Shown: in pieces, positions 1 to 7,881 of the stretch
Position numbering within the stretch: position 1 is the stretch's first letter
Layout: each line of letters begins with the position of its first letter
DNA from: JAXDBV01 sp034678415
GTDB lineage: Bacteria; Bacteroidota; Bacteroidia; Bacteroidales; VadinHA17
Reading direction: 5' to 3'
Assembly (NCBI GenBank): GCA_034678415.1
Contig: JAXDBV010000025.1
Span: 1-19,311 of the forward strand
DNA: 19,311 nt
Position numbers and translations under genes: made by a program
Notes under the pieces: model-generated
Database searches by the model: none
What the model was told of the DNA's origin: nothing
Seen by the model: the letters and a program-made list of their open reading frames with translations, nothing else

Positions 1-2687
1 ATTCCCAGTTTCCTGATCTCGTCGGCGGCTTCCATTCCATCCATCTCCGGCATCATCACATCCATGAAGATGATGTCATACTTTCTGGTTTTTACCAGTT
101 CCATCACTTCTCTCCCGTTATTTGCAATATCCACTTCAAACCCAAGGTTTTTGAATATCGCCTGGGCTACTTTCTGGTTGATAAGATTATCATCCGCAAC
201 CAGTATCGCAATATCCTTCTCCAGTACCGTGGTTTCAGCAGTACTGCCTGGCTCCACGGTGATGAAAGGGAAATGATCCTGGATAAAATTGAATATCTCC
301 GATGAGGGATAAGGTTCGATGATGTAGTTATCCACGCCGCATCGTCTGGCTTTAATATAATTACCGCGTTTATCATTGGCGCTGATCAGAAGAATGAGAT
401 ATTCATTCGCCAATCCCTCTTCATTTATCCGGGCAGCTACTTTAAATCCGTCAAAGGCTGCACTATCTGAGATGATGATGAGCTTGTATTTTTCCAGGTT
501 TTGACGGGCATTGTTCTTCAGGAGTTCAAGGGTGTTCTCCTGGTAGAAATTCACATAGGTGCTTACGCCAAATCCCTGGAGCATCTTCAGAAGGGTATCG
601 TTGTTCTGGCTCTTATCCTGTATGATCAGGGTTTTTATCTGATGGTACTTCTGAACGGACTGACTGTCCACTTTTTTACTGAGTTTTGTATTGGAATAAA
701 CTTTGATGGTGAAGCAGAAGCGCGAGCCGGGATTTTCCGTACGGGTTGACAAGGTACCGGGACTCTCAACCCATATGTTCCCGTTCATCATTTCCACCAG
801 CTGTTTTGCAATGGCTGTTCCCAGACCGGTTCCCTGGTAATCTTTACCTGAGTTGTCAACCGGGCGGTTGACAGCACTGAAAATCTCGGGGATTCTTTCT
901 TTTGGGATCCCTATACCCGTGTCTTCAACCATGAACCGGAGGGTTATATTTCCGGCCTTGTTCTCCACCAGGTCAACCGTCAGTCTTATCTCACCCGAAT
1001 GAGTAAATTTCACGGAATTGTCAACAAGGTTGGAAACCACCTGGCGCAGTCGGAAAGGATCACCGATGAGCTCATCCGGTATAAGGTCATCGATGCTCGA
1101 TGTCAGCCCGATCCCTTTTCGCAGCGCATGTGGTTTGTAGAGATTAACGAGGATATTCATTTCTTCTCTCAGCCGGAAGGGGATCTCCTCCAGCAGTATT
1201 TTACCTGCCTCGATCTTTGACAGATCCATCAGGTCATCAATGAGGGAGAGAAGAAGATCGGCCGATTTCCTGATGGATCGAATATAATCCTGCTGTTCAG
1301 GGGAGGCTTTTTTATCCTCGAATGCTTCGGTCAAGCCAATAATGGCGTGGAGGGGAGTTCTTATTTCATGGCTCATACGTGTCAGGAAATCCGATTTGGC
1401 ATGGTTAGCTGCTGCCTCCTGACGCCGGGCTTTCTCAAACGGTGTGATGTCGATGAATGCCTCCAGCGCATAGTCTTCTCCCGTCTGCTTCAGTGATATC
1501 TGTTTCCTGTAAAAGACCAGCTCATTCCCTTCTTTCTGATAATGGATCAGCTGGTTCGGATCGAGGGGTGAAGCAGGGAAATCCTGACCAGTAGACTTTC
1601 CGTAGGCCAATGCTGTTTCTGCAACAACCATAACGCTATTATCGTTGCCGAATGGGATACCGAAGAGTTCGCGCGCTGAACGGTTGATCATTCGTATCCC
1701 CTTGTCAGGACCCCGGATAATGACGCCAACCGGCAGACTGTCGATGGTTTCCTTCAATATCTCTTCCGACTCCTTCAGCTTGTGTTCTTCCGCTTTCCTT
1801 TTCCGTAAGATGAAAAAGAAAATAAAGAGAATGAACCCGATCAGAAGCAGTGTGATAAGCGCAATAATGATGGAGTTCTTGATGATGGTGCTCCTGATAT
1901 AGTCTGTCTGAAGGGAAAACGCGATACCATACTCCTTGTTCAGAATACGGGTGGGAATGTATACCGTGATCACATTTTCCTCAACACCGTCAATGAGCAC
2001 GGTATGCTGCATCGATCCCATGAATCCTTCCGAAAGATTCCCGGTGATATCGTTCAGCTGGGGAACCACCAGTTCCTTTTTTGCCACGTTGTTCAGCACC
2101 AGCCTTCCTTCCTCGTCAATCAACCATTGCCATTGGATGTTCTCAACATGGTATTTTTCGAATATCGACGTGATGAAACGTTGGTAATCCAACCCGACCT
2201 GTACGTTGCCCACCACCATGTTATCGCTGAAGACCGGCAGGAAACTATACTCCGAACCGTCGATGTTCTCAACCAATTCCCGGGGCTTGATATCTTTCTG
2301 TACGTGCGATATGAAATTATCAGTAAGGATATTCTTCTTGCTGTCCCTGAACAGACTGAATACATTCTTCCGGTTGTCGTACAGCATGATGTTGACCACC
2401 AGATCGCGGTATTTTGTATATATCAGTTCAAATTTCTTGGTAACGTTCTGGGCTACCTCCGGTTGGGTAAAAAACTGCGAGATATTTTCTGAAAAAAGGA
2501 TATAGTTCAGTTCATTCTGGAAATTGTCCACCGTTGTTTCAATTTCGTAACTGCAGATCTGGGTCTGATTGATGAGGAAATTTTTCTGGAACTCGATCTG
2601 TTGCCGGTAAGTGTCAAAATACAGATACAGGTTAACAGAAAGGATTAGGAGGATTATCACGATCAGTAGAAAGTGGACCCTTTTCAT
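1..2687 (-). CDS. Hybrid sensor histidine kinase with C-terminal receiver domains (C-terminus cut by window edge)
   Basis: The reading frame is open from the ATG at 2687 to the window edge, giving 895 codons with no stop. Domains in order: a TM segment (about residues 4-24); a ~240-residue extracytoplasmic region, possibly Cache-like; a second TM (about 268-292) followed by an RKRK stop-transfer; a PAS domain (about 305-415); HisKA with SHEIRTPLH and phospho-acceptor His440; and an HATPase domain with N box (SNLVDNSVKF), G1 (DTGIGIP) and G2 (GTGLGTAIAKQ). A degenerate receiver (about 680-800) follows, then a canonical receiver with the acidic pair ADDN and acceptor Asp876 in FMDVMMPEMDG. It should sense an external or membrane signal and relay phosphate internally. 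The F box is poor (EIFSAVNRP). A -7-like TATCTTTA lies at 2745-2738. The signal is unknown, and no separate regulator is visible in the window. Confidence 0.93.
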   Translation of the reverse strand, partial: MKRVHFLLIVIILLILSVNLYLYFDTYRQQIEFQKNFLINQTQICSYEIETTVDNFQNELNYILFSENISQFFTQPEVAQNVTKKFELIYTKYRDLVVNIMLYDNRKNVFSLFRDSKKNILTDNFISHVQKDIKPRELVENIDGSEYSFLPVFSDNMVVGNVQVGLDYQRFITSIFEKYHVENIQWQWLIDEEGRLVLNNVAKKELVVPQLNDITGNLSEGFMGSMQHTVLIDGVEENVITVYIPTRILNKEYGIAFSLQTDYIRSTIIKNSIIIALITLLLIGFILFIFFFILRKRKAEEHKLKESEEILKETIDSLPVGVIIRGPDKGIRMINRSARELFGIPFGNDNSVMVVAETALAYGKSTGQDFPASPLDPNQLIHYQKEGNELVFYRKQISLKQTGEDYALEAFIDITPFEKARRQEAAANHAKSDFLTRMSHEIRTPLHAIIGLTEAFEDKKASPEQQDYIRSIRKSADLLLSLIDDLMDLSKIEAGKILLEEIPFRLREEMNILVNLYKPHALRKGIGLTSSIDDLIPDELIGDPFRLRQVVSNLVDNSVKFTHSGEIRLTVDLVENKAGNITLRFMVEDTGIGIPKERIPEIFSAVNRPVDNSGKDYQGTGLGTAIAKQLVEMMNGNIWVESPGTLSTRTENPGSRFCFTIKVYSNTKLSKKVDSQSVQKYHQIKTLIIQDKSQNNDTLLKMLQGFGVSTYVNFYQENTLELLKNNARQNLEKYKLIIISDSAAFDGFKVAARINEEGLANEYLILLISANDKRGNYIKARRCGVDNYIIEPYPSSEIFNFIQDHFPFITVEPGSTAETTVLEKDIAILVADDNLINQKVAQAIFKNLGFEVDIANNGREVMELVKTRKYDIIFMDVMMPEMDGMEAADEIRKLG

Positions 2688-2791
2688 TATCGGTATTGTT
2701 ATTTTCCTGTTATCCTAATCATTAGTATTGAGAGGAGTAAAGATAGAATATTTTTTGCCGCTTTTCATATTTCAGGATGTCAGCGGGATTA

Positions 2792-3721
2792 TCACTTCCG
2801 GTACTTGGTGTCCTGCTCTTCCAGCAGGTTGAGGTATGATTGGTATCTTGAATGGCTTATCAATCCCGATGTCACGGCTTCTCTCACGGCGCACCGGGGT
2901 TCGCGGGAATGGAGACAGTTATAGAACTGGCATTCTTTCGACTTCCTGAATATTTCAGGGAAGAAATGAAAGATCTCCTCCCGGTCCATATCAACCACAC
3001 CGAATCCCTTGATACCAGGTGTGTCGATAATATAACCCCCTTGCGACAGCGGGTACATTTCAGGAAATGTTGTAGTGTGTTTTCCTTTCCGGTGATAATC
3101 GGAAATCTCTCCGGTCCTTACACGGAGGGAGGGATCCATGATATTTACCAGTGCCGATTTACCCACGCCGGAATGACCTGAGAAAAGGCATATCTTGTCT
3201 TTGATCTCTTCCTTCAGCCGGTCGATATTGACCTTACTCACTACCGATGTCTTCAGGCATGGATAACCGATGCCCTCATACAGTTCTATCAGCTTATCCA
3301 TTTGTTGGGTCTCAGTTGCATCATACAGGTCAGTTTTATTGAACACTATGAGAACGGGGATCCGGTAGGCTTCTGCCGATGCCAGGTAACGATCAATAAA
3401 CATTGTGGTGGTGGGAGGAGCGACAATGGTGACCACAAGGATGGCCTTGTCAATATTCGCGGCAATGATCTGGGCTTCCTTCGAAAAATTCGACGATTTC
3501 CTGATGATGTAGTTATTTCGCTCCTGTATATGGGTGATAATGCCCGACTTCCCATCCTCCGTCATCTCGTAATCAACCCGGTCACCCACCGCAACAGGGT
3601 TGGTAACCTGGGTGCCTTTTAAACGGAACTTCCCTTTTATCTTACAAGGCAGCACAGATTCGTCATCCCTCCTGACCATATACCAGCTGCCCGTTGATTT
3701 GATGACTAGTCCTTTCTCCAT
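2792..3721 (-). CDS. rsgA: Ribosome small-subunit-dependent GTPase A (RsgA/YjeQ)
   Basis: A circularly permuted GTPase that acts late in 30S subunit maturation. Counting 309 residues from the ATG at 3721, an N-terminal OB-fold comes first (about 1-70; KGKFRLKG, NPVAVGDRV). The permuted G motifs follow: G4 NKTD (128-131), G1 GHSGVGKS (182-189) and G3 DTPG (233-236). A C-terminal zinc knuckle has Cys264, Cys269, His271 and Cys277. The length is normal for the family. An in-frame ATG at 3736 would add five residues. I prefer 3721 because family members usually begin right before GLVIKSTGSWY, and because a -7 promoter match at 3745-3738 would place the transcript start downstream of the 3736 ATG. 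The gene stands 104 nt upstream of the histidine kinase on the same strand. Confidence 0.96.
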   Translation of the reverse strand: MEKGLVIKSTGSWYMVRRDDESVLPCKIKGKFRLKGTQVTNPVAVGDRVDYEMTEDGKSGIITHIQERNNYIIRKSSNFSKEAQIIAANIDKAILVVTIVAPPTTTMFIDRYLASAEAYRIPVLIVFNKTDLYDATETQQMDKLIELYEGIGYPCLKTSVVSKVNIDRLKEEIKDKICLFSGHSGVGKSALVNIMDPSLRVRTGEISDYHRKGKHTTTFPEMYPLSQGGYIIDTPGIKGFGVVDMDREEIFHFFPEIFRKSKECQFYNCLHSREPRCAVREAVTSGLISHSRYQSYLNLLEEQDTKYRK

Positions 3722-3737
3722 AACTGAACGGATCATG

Positions 3738-3745
3738 CAAATGTA
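3738..3745 (-). promoter_or_regulatory. Candidate -7 element for rsgA
   Basis: TACATTTG on the minus strand is an exact match to the Bacteroidota -7 consensus TAnnTTTG. There is no convincing -33 box 18-21 nt upstream (GGTT or CGGT there). If real, transcription would begin near 3732 and leave a leader of about ten bases before the ATG at 3721. Confidence 0.4.
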
Positions 3746-4026
3746 TAATTTTCACCGGAGCATGAACCGGTTTCATTATCCTTAAGTGGTAAAATAACGC
3801 AAATACATTGAGAACACGTATTTTATTCTACAATGTGAACGGGTTGAGGACCGCAATGAGCAAAGGATTTTCACCGCTCTTCTGTTCATGAAGTATATCA
3901 TTGCCGGCATATGGCAGCGGTAGCTCATGACGGCAAATCCAATGACAATACCTGATGCTTCCGTGCAACCGTCAGGAAACAGGTGATGTGCCCTGAAGCG
4001 GCAGCGTTGGTTTCTGTAATGATCTT
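3746..4026. other. Intergenic region, about 280 nt, no gene seen
   Basis: This gap lies between rsgA and the ABC ATPase gene, both on the minus strand. The longest ATG frame in it that does not enter a neighbouring gene is a few codons. Only a weak inverted repeat is visible, CCTGA near 3951 and TCAGG near 3970, too short to call a terminator. It may hold the 3' end of the ABC transcript and upstream regulatory sequence for rsgA. Confidence 0.4.
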
Positions 4027-4722
4027 TTACAGGATTTTCTTGATGTTTTCCGTCACCACGTGTCCGTCGAACAGCTGGATGATGCGATGGGCATATTCAG
4101 CATCCGACGGGGAGTGGGTGACCATGACGATGGTTGTTCCTTCCTTGTTGAGTTCGGTGAGAAGGCTCATCACCTCCTCACCGTTCACCGAATCAAGGTT
4201 ACCGGTGGGTTCATCAGCCAGGATCAGTTTGGGATTAGTGACTACGGCGCGTGCCACGGCCACCCTTTGTTGCTGCCCTCCCGACAACTGTTGCGGAAAG
4301 TGTTTTTTCCTGTGCGATATTTTCATCCTGTCGAGCATATCATTTACCATTTTCTTCCGTTGAGAAGCGGATATCCTGAGGTACAGAAGGGGCAACTCCA
4401 CATTTTCAAATACGGTCAGCTCATCAATCAGGTTAAAACTCTGGAATACAAAGCCTATGTTGCCTTTTCTCTGGTTTGTCCTTTGCCGCTCGGAAAACCT
4501 GGACACTTCCTTGTCGAAAAAATACAGCTCCCCGCTGGTGGGATTATCCAACATCCCAAGGATGTTCAGTAAGGTTGATTTCCCGCATCCTGAAGGGCCC
4601 ATTACCGCCACAAACTCCTTGTCCGTAATTTCAATATTCACATTATTCAGTGCGGTGGTTTCCACCTCGTCGGTACGGAATACTTTTACCAGTTCAACGG
4701 TTTTTAAAATTATCTGTGACAT
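4027..4722 (-). CDS. ABC transporter ATP-binding protein, MacB/LolD type
   Basis: A 231-residue single nucleotide-binding domain. Visible motifs are Walker A GPSGCGKST (42-50), Q-loop Gln94, signature LSGGQQQR (146-153), Walker B LILAD with catalytic Glu171, D-loop near NLDS (175-178), and switch His203 (MVTHS). The spacing and the phrases LNILGMLDNPTSGE and ADEPTGNLDS are typical of the LolD/MacB/FtsE group, which powers mechanotransmission or lipoprotein release through FtsX-like permeases rather than import. No FtsX-like permease lies next to it, so its partner must be encoded elsewhere. It is divergent from the DUF177-rpmF cluster across 166 nt. The exact substrate (lipoprotein, peptide, macrolide) cannot be read from this domain alone. 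Confidence 0.95.
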   Translation of the reverse strand: MSQIILKTVELVKVFRTDEVETTALNNVNIEITDKEFVAVMGPSGCGKSTLLNILGMLDNPTSGELYFFDKEVSRFSERQRTNQRKGNIGFVFQSFNLIDELTVFENVELPLLYLRISASQRKKMVNDMLDRMKISHRKKHFPQQLSGGQQQRVAVARAVVTNPKLILADEPTGNLDSVNGEEVMSLLTELNKEGTTIVMVTHSPSDAEYAHRIIQLFDGHVVTENIKKIL

Positions 4723-4836
4723 GGTTATCGGTTATTTAAATCCAGTATGCAGGGCTAATGTAGGTTTTTTTCTTTTATTATGGTAATATATTGACATGAA
4801 TTCAGCTGTATCATAAATAATTTGAAAGGATCGTAA

Positions 4837-4867
4837 TTTCAAAATATAAGATTAATGCATACTTTTA
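4837..4867 (+). promoter_or_regulatory. Candidate promoter for the DUF177-rpmF-plsX-fabH cluster
   Basis: TTTC (4837-4840), a 19-nt spacer, then TACTTTTA (4860-4867). This resembles the Bacteroidota pattern TTTG-N19-TAnnTTTG with one mismatch in each box. It would start transcription near 4874, about 15 nt before the GTG at 4889. Another possibility, TTG at 4791 with the TTTG at 4821, has poor internal spacing. Confidence 0.33.
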
Positions 4868-4888
4868 CACCTCTTTTTTAATACCAAG

Positions 4889-5437
4889 GTGAACTATCTG
4901 GATCAATATGTCATTCATTTCAAGGGATTGAAAGAAGGGGAACATCGCTATGTTTTCATGCTGGACGATCGTTTTTTCAGTGAATTTCCCGGTTCAGAAA
5001 TCCATCGGTCGGCGATCAGGGCTGATGTTACCCTGGACAAGAGTGCCACCTTTCTCATCCTTATGTTCCGCCTCAGGGGTACGGTATGCATGCCATGCGA
5101 CCGCTGTCTGGATGATTTCGAGCTTCCCCTCAGCAATGACGCCACGGTGTATGTGAAATTCGGAAGCGGGGTGAGGGCTGATGCCGAAGATGTCATCTTC
5201 CTCCAGCCTGACGACCACGAGATCGCCATCTCACAGATGCTCTTTGAATTTGCCCATCTGGCCTTGCCACTGAAACGGATTCATCCGGAAAATAAAAAAG
5301 GAAAAAGCTTGTGTAATAAAGAAATGCTTGCTAAACTTGCAAAATTTTCAGCGGGCCATTCAGGGAAGAGGAATGATATACGTGAGATCGATCCCCGCTG
5401 GGATGAGTTAAAAAAGATACAGGGTAATAATCACTAA
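4889..5437 (+). CDS. DUF177/YceD family protein
   Basis: 182 residues from a GTG start (MNYLDQYVIHFKG). It matches the DUF177 family, which usually sits directly before rpmF; in bacteria and plants this family has been linked to 23S rRNA or ribosome metabolism. A cysteine cluster, CMPCDRC (about residues 67-73), sits before the DDFELPL segment, as expected for the family. An acidic stretch follows (DAEDVIFLQPDDHE), with a basic, low-conservation C-terminus ending in DPRWDELKKI, another family feature. It is first in a tight cluster: rpmF begins 11 nt after its stop. The GTG is chosen because no ATG lies close upstream in frame and the protein starts at the usual family position. The family call is firm; the molecular role is inferred. 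Confidence 0.88.
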   Translation: MNYLDQYVIHFKGLKEGEHRYVFMLDDRFFSEFPGSEIHRSAIRADVTLDKSATFLILMFRLRGTVCMPCDRCLDDFELPLSNDATVYVKFGSGVRADAEDVIFLQPDDHEIAISQMLFEFAHLALPLKRIHPENKKGKSLCNKEMLAKLAKFSAGHSGKRNDIREIDPRWDELKKIQGNNH

Positions 5438-5448
5438 TCATATTTGAT

Positions 5449-5634
5449 ATGCCACACCCCAAGAGAAGACATTCAAAGCAGAGAAAAAACAAAAGAAGAA
5501 CGCACGACAAAGCTTCCGTGCCAACCCTCGGCACCTGCCAGAATTGCGGAGCATCTGTTCAATATCACAGGGTATGCCCTGAATGCGGATTTTACAAGGG
5601 AAAGAAAGTAATTGCCAGGGAAGCCGGTGCCTGA
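5449..5634 (+). CDS. rpmF: 50S ribosomal protein L32
   Basis: A 61-residue small basic ribosomal protein of the large subunit. The N-terminus MPHPKRRHSKQRKNKRR is the typical L32 rRNA-binding tail. Two CxxC pairs (CQNC, then CPEC 16 residues later) form a zinc ribbon, so this is the zinc-binding (C+) form. It lies between the DUF177 gene and plsX, the order common across bacteria. Co-expression here would tie ribosome supply to membrane lipid synthesis. Confidence 0.98.
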   Translation: MPHPKRRHSKQRKNKRRTHDKASVPTLGTCQNCGASVQYHRVCPECGFYKGKKVIAREAGA

Positions 5635-5658
5635 TTTTCTGTGAAAAGTACATAGGAT

Positions 5659-6600
5659 ATGAGAATTGGCCTTGACATGATGGGAGGCGATTATGCTCCC
5701 GGTTCCACGGTGGCCGGTGCGGTGCTTGCCATGCGTGAACTGGGTAAACGGCATACCCTTATGTTGATCGGAAATCAGAAGGTAATCGAACCCTTCCTTG
5801 AAAAGGCCGGTCGTAACGACGGGCAATATGAAATCGTGCATGCTCCTGAGTGTATTGGGATGGGAGATAGCCCCGCCAGAGCTTTTGCCCATAAACCTGA
5901 TTCCAGCATCGCCGTTGGGTACCGCCTGTTGAAGGAAGGTCATATTGACGGCTTTACCAGTGCTGGTAACACGGGGGCCATGCTCGTGGGAGCTCATTAC
6001 AGCGTGAAAACCATTGAAGGAATCATCCGGCCAGCCATCGCTACTTGGATGCCCTCTTTCAACGGGCCGGGAAATATTATCCTGGATATAGGTATTAACC
6101 CCGACAGCCGACCCGAAATGCTTTACCAGTACGGGATTATCGGATCACTCTATGCAGAACATGTTTTCGGGATCAAAAACCCCAGGGTAGGACTACTGAA
6201 TATTGGTGCTGAGGAGTCCAAAGGAAACCTCGTTACAAAGGCTACCTATGAACTGATGGCCGGAAACCAGGAATTCAATTTCATTGGGAATGTGGAGGGG
6301 AACGATCTGTTTTCCAACGAAAAAATGGACGTGGTAGTGACCGACGGGTTCGTGGGAAACGTTGTTCTCAAGGAGGCAGAAGTATTATACATCATGGCTA
6401 GAAAAAGGAACCTCAAGGATTCCTTCTTCGAAAAATTCAATTTCGAAAACTATGGCGGTACACCTATCCTGGGTATCAATGCCCCTGTGGTTATTGGTCA
6501 TGGCATATCAAATGATGTAGCCATAAAAAACATGATCCTGAAAACCGTGAATGTGATTGAAGCCGGGCTAACAGAAAAGATTAAAGAAGCGTTCAAATAA
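5659..6600 (+). CDS. plsX: Phosphate acyltransferase PlsX
   Basis: 313 residues, normal for the family. It makes acyl-phosphate from acyl-ACP, the first step of the PlsX/PlsY route to phosphatidic acid, acting at the inner face of the membrane. Diagnostic segments in order are GLDMMGGDYAPG (4-15), GFTSAGNTGAMLVGA, INPDSRPEMLYQYG, GNVEGND and VVTDGFVGNVVLK. The start is 24 nt after the rpmF stop, after an A-rich leader. Its TAA overlaps the fabH ATG by one base (TAATG at 6598-6602), suggesting translational coupling between the two lipid genes. Confidence 0.97.
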   Translation: MRIGLDMMGGDYAPGSTVAGAVLAMRELGKRHTLMLIGNQKVIEPFLEKAGRNDGQYEIVHAPECIGMGDSPARAFAHKPDSSIAVGYRLLKEGHIDGFTSAGNTGAMLVGAHYSVKTIEGIIRPAIATWMPSFNGPGNIILDIGINPDSRPEMLYQYGIIGSLYAEHVFGIKNPRVGLLNIGAEESKGNLVTKATYELMAGNQEFNFIGNVEGNDLFSNEKMDVVVTDGFVGNVVLKEAEVLYIMARKRNLKDSFFEKFNFENYGGTPILGINAPVVIGHGISNDVAIKNMILKTVNVIEAGLTEKIKEAFK

Positions 6601-7601
6601 TGGCAACAATAAGAGCTGCTATAACCGGTGTTGGCGGGTATGTACCCGAATATACACTTACCAATGAAGAGCTCAGCCGTATGGTGGATACCACCGATGA
6701 ATGGATCATGCAACGGATAGGCATCCGTGAGCGCAGGATCCTGAGGGAGAAAGGCAAGGCCACCTCCGACATGGCTGCCGGGGCGGTGAATGACCTTTTG
6801 CGGAAAACCGGCACCCCTCCCGACTCCATTGAACTCCTCATTGTAGCTACCATCACTCCCGACATGTTCTTCCCCAGTACATCCAACCTGGTCTCACATA
6901 AAACGGGACTGAAGAATGCGTGGGGTTATGACCTGGCTGCTGCCTGCAGCGGTTTCCTGTTCGCCCTGCAAACCGGGGCCAGCTTTATTGAGACAGGAAG
7001 GTACCGGAAAGTCATCGTCGCCGGAGCCGATAAAATGTCATCCATTACCGATTATTCTGACCGTACAACCTGTCCGTTGTTCGGCGACGGAGCCGCTGCC
7101 GTGCTCCTTGAACCCACCACCGATGATCTGGGAATCATTGATCATATCCTGCACGTGGATGGCTCGGGTGTGAAACACCTCCATCAAAAAGCCGGGGGAT
7201 CGCTCCGTCCTGCCACCCATGACACCATTGACAGGAAAGAACATTTCATTTACCAGGAAGGACAGGCAGTATTTAAGTTCGCCGTTTCCAACATGGCCGA
7301 TGTGGCCACGGAAATGATGCAGCGGCACCATATTTCACCTTCCGACCTGGCCTGGCTGGTACCGCACCAGGCAAACATGCGCATCATCGAGGCTACCGCC
7401 AACCGGATGGGTATCAGCAAGGAACAGGTGATGATCAATATTGAGAGGTATGGCAATACTACCGCAGCCACTATACCCCTCTGCCTGTGGGAATGGGAAG
7501 ACAGACTTAGAAAAGGGGACAAGATAATCCTTGCCGCATTCGGCGGTGGCTTCACCTGGGGTTCCGTCTACCTCAAATGGGCTTACGATACCGCCCGCTG
7601 A
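6600..7601 (+). CDS. fabH: 3-oxoacyl-ACP synthase III (KAS III)
   Basis: 333 residues. It condenses an acyl-CoA starter with malonyl-ACP to begin fatty-acid synthesis in the cytoplasm. The thiolase-fold triad is complete: Cys116 (AAACSGFLFAL), His256 (VPHQANMRI) and Asn286 (ERYGNTTAA). The N-terminal TTDEWIMQRIGIRERR and the C-terminal AFGGGFTWGS are typical FabH. Starter choice (acetyl or branched) cannot be decided by eye. It overlaps plsX by one base and is the last gene of the cluster, with a terminator-like hairpin 38 nt after its stop. Confidence 0.97.
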   Translation: MATIRAAITGVGGYVPEYTLTNEELSRMVDTTDEWIMQRIGIRERRILREKGKATSDMAAGAVNDLLRKTGTPPDSIELLIVATITPDMFFPSTSNLVSHKTGLKNAWGYDLAAACSGFLFALQTGASFIETGRYRKVIVAGADKMSSITDYSDRTTCPLFGDGAAAVLLEPTTDDLGIIDHILHVDGSGVKHLHQKAGGSLRPATHDTIDRKEHFIYQEGQAVFKFAVSNMADVATEMMQRHHISPSDLAWLVPHQANMRIIEATANRMGISKEQVMINIERYGNTTAATIPLCLWEWEDRLRKGDKIILAAFGGGFTWGSVYLKWAYDTAR

Positions 7602-7638
7602 ACCAGCCTCAAAACCTCTTGTCTGCCGCGGTCCGCCT

Positions 7639-7684
7639 GAGGATCGATACACATGCTCAGCGCAACCGATCCTTCTATTTCTTT
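7639..7684 (+). terminator. Putative intrinsic terminator after fabH
   Basis: AGGATCG (7640-7646) pairs perfectly with CGATCCT (7667-7673), with a further G-T pair outside, around a 20-nt loop. A pyrimidine-rich tract, TCTATTTCTTTC, follows immediately. The long loop and interrupted T run make it weaker than a textbook terminator, but its position just after the last gene of the lipid cluster fits. Confidence 0.4.
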
Positions 7685-7772
7685 CACACAACATGGAACC
7701 GGTAAAACATTAAAAACAGGGATTCATAAACATTTACCAATAACCCATGAAAAACACCGGTTGCCCTGTCAG

Positions 7773-7794
7773 GTATTAATTACGTAATTAATAC
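7773..7794. repeat. Perfect 22-bp palindrome
   Basis: The half-site GTATTAATTAC (7773-7783) is followed directly by its exact reverse complement GTAATTAATAC (7784-7794) with no spacer. CCTG-T-CAGG (7765-7773) abuts it on the left. A gapless AT-rich palindrome is more like a dimeric regulator operator or a cruciform site than a transcription terminator. It stands 15 bp before the ATG of the possible mini-gene at 7810. Confidence 0.75.
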
Positions 7795-7809
7795 GGAGGT
7801 AATTCCGTA
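7792..7809 (+). promoter_or_regulatory. Small hairpin holding an SD-like GGAGG before the mini-ORF
   Basis: TACGGA (7792-7797) pairs perfectly with TCCGTA (7804-7809) around the loop GGTAAT, directly abutting the ATG at 7810. The SD-like GGAGG (7795-7799) lies half in the stem and half in the loop, so folding could limit ribosome access. The structure was read by eye and not folded. Confidence 0.35.
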
Positions 7810-7881
7810 ATGAATTTCATAATTGTTTCAGTAATTTTCCTGTACGGGTCATTTTTATTCTCCGGAAAGACAAACCGGTAA
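7810..7881 (+). CDS. Possible small hydrophobic peptide (23 aa), hypothetical
   Basis: ATG to TAA with 23 sense codons. The peptide has a hydrophobic stretch (FIIVSVIFLYGSFLF) and a short polar basic tail (GKTNR), the pattern of a tiny single-span membrane protein, toxin-like peptide or leader peptide. An SD-like GGAGG is spaced about ten bases before the ATG, unusual among the genes here. A perfect palindrome lies just upstream. Against it: very short frames arise by chance in AT-rich DNA, T-rich codons give hydrophobic residues automatically, and no homolog is recognised. It is listed as a candidate only. Confidence 0.22.
   Translation: MNFIIVSVIFLYGSFLFSGKTNR

Noticed and set aside
2004..2492. 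162-codon plus-strand frame opposite the histidine kinase
   Set aside because: It lies wholly antisense to the sensor region of a clear kinase gene, has no recognisable domain, and competes with other shadow frames there.
2760..2795. Possible terminator after rsgA (CCGCT...AGCGG then AAAAAA on the minus strand)
   Set aside because: A five-pair stem with a ~19-nt loop, followed by A rather than T residues on the transcribed strand; not a terminator.
4060..4572. 170-codon plus-strand frame opposite the ABC ATPase
   Set aside because: The opposite strand has every ABC ATPase motif in frame; this is a shadow of conserved coding sequence.
4791..4824. TTGACA-like TTGACAT at 4791 as a sigma70-type promoter
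   Set aside because: The downstream element is TAATTTG with wrong internal spacing, and TTGACA is not the Bacteroidota -33 pattern; the candidate at 4837-4867 fits better.
5473..5997. 174-codon minus-strand frame across rpmF and plsX
   Set aside because: It spans two well-supported genes in antisense and has no family features.
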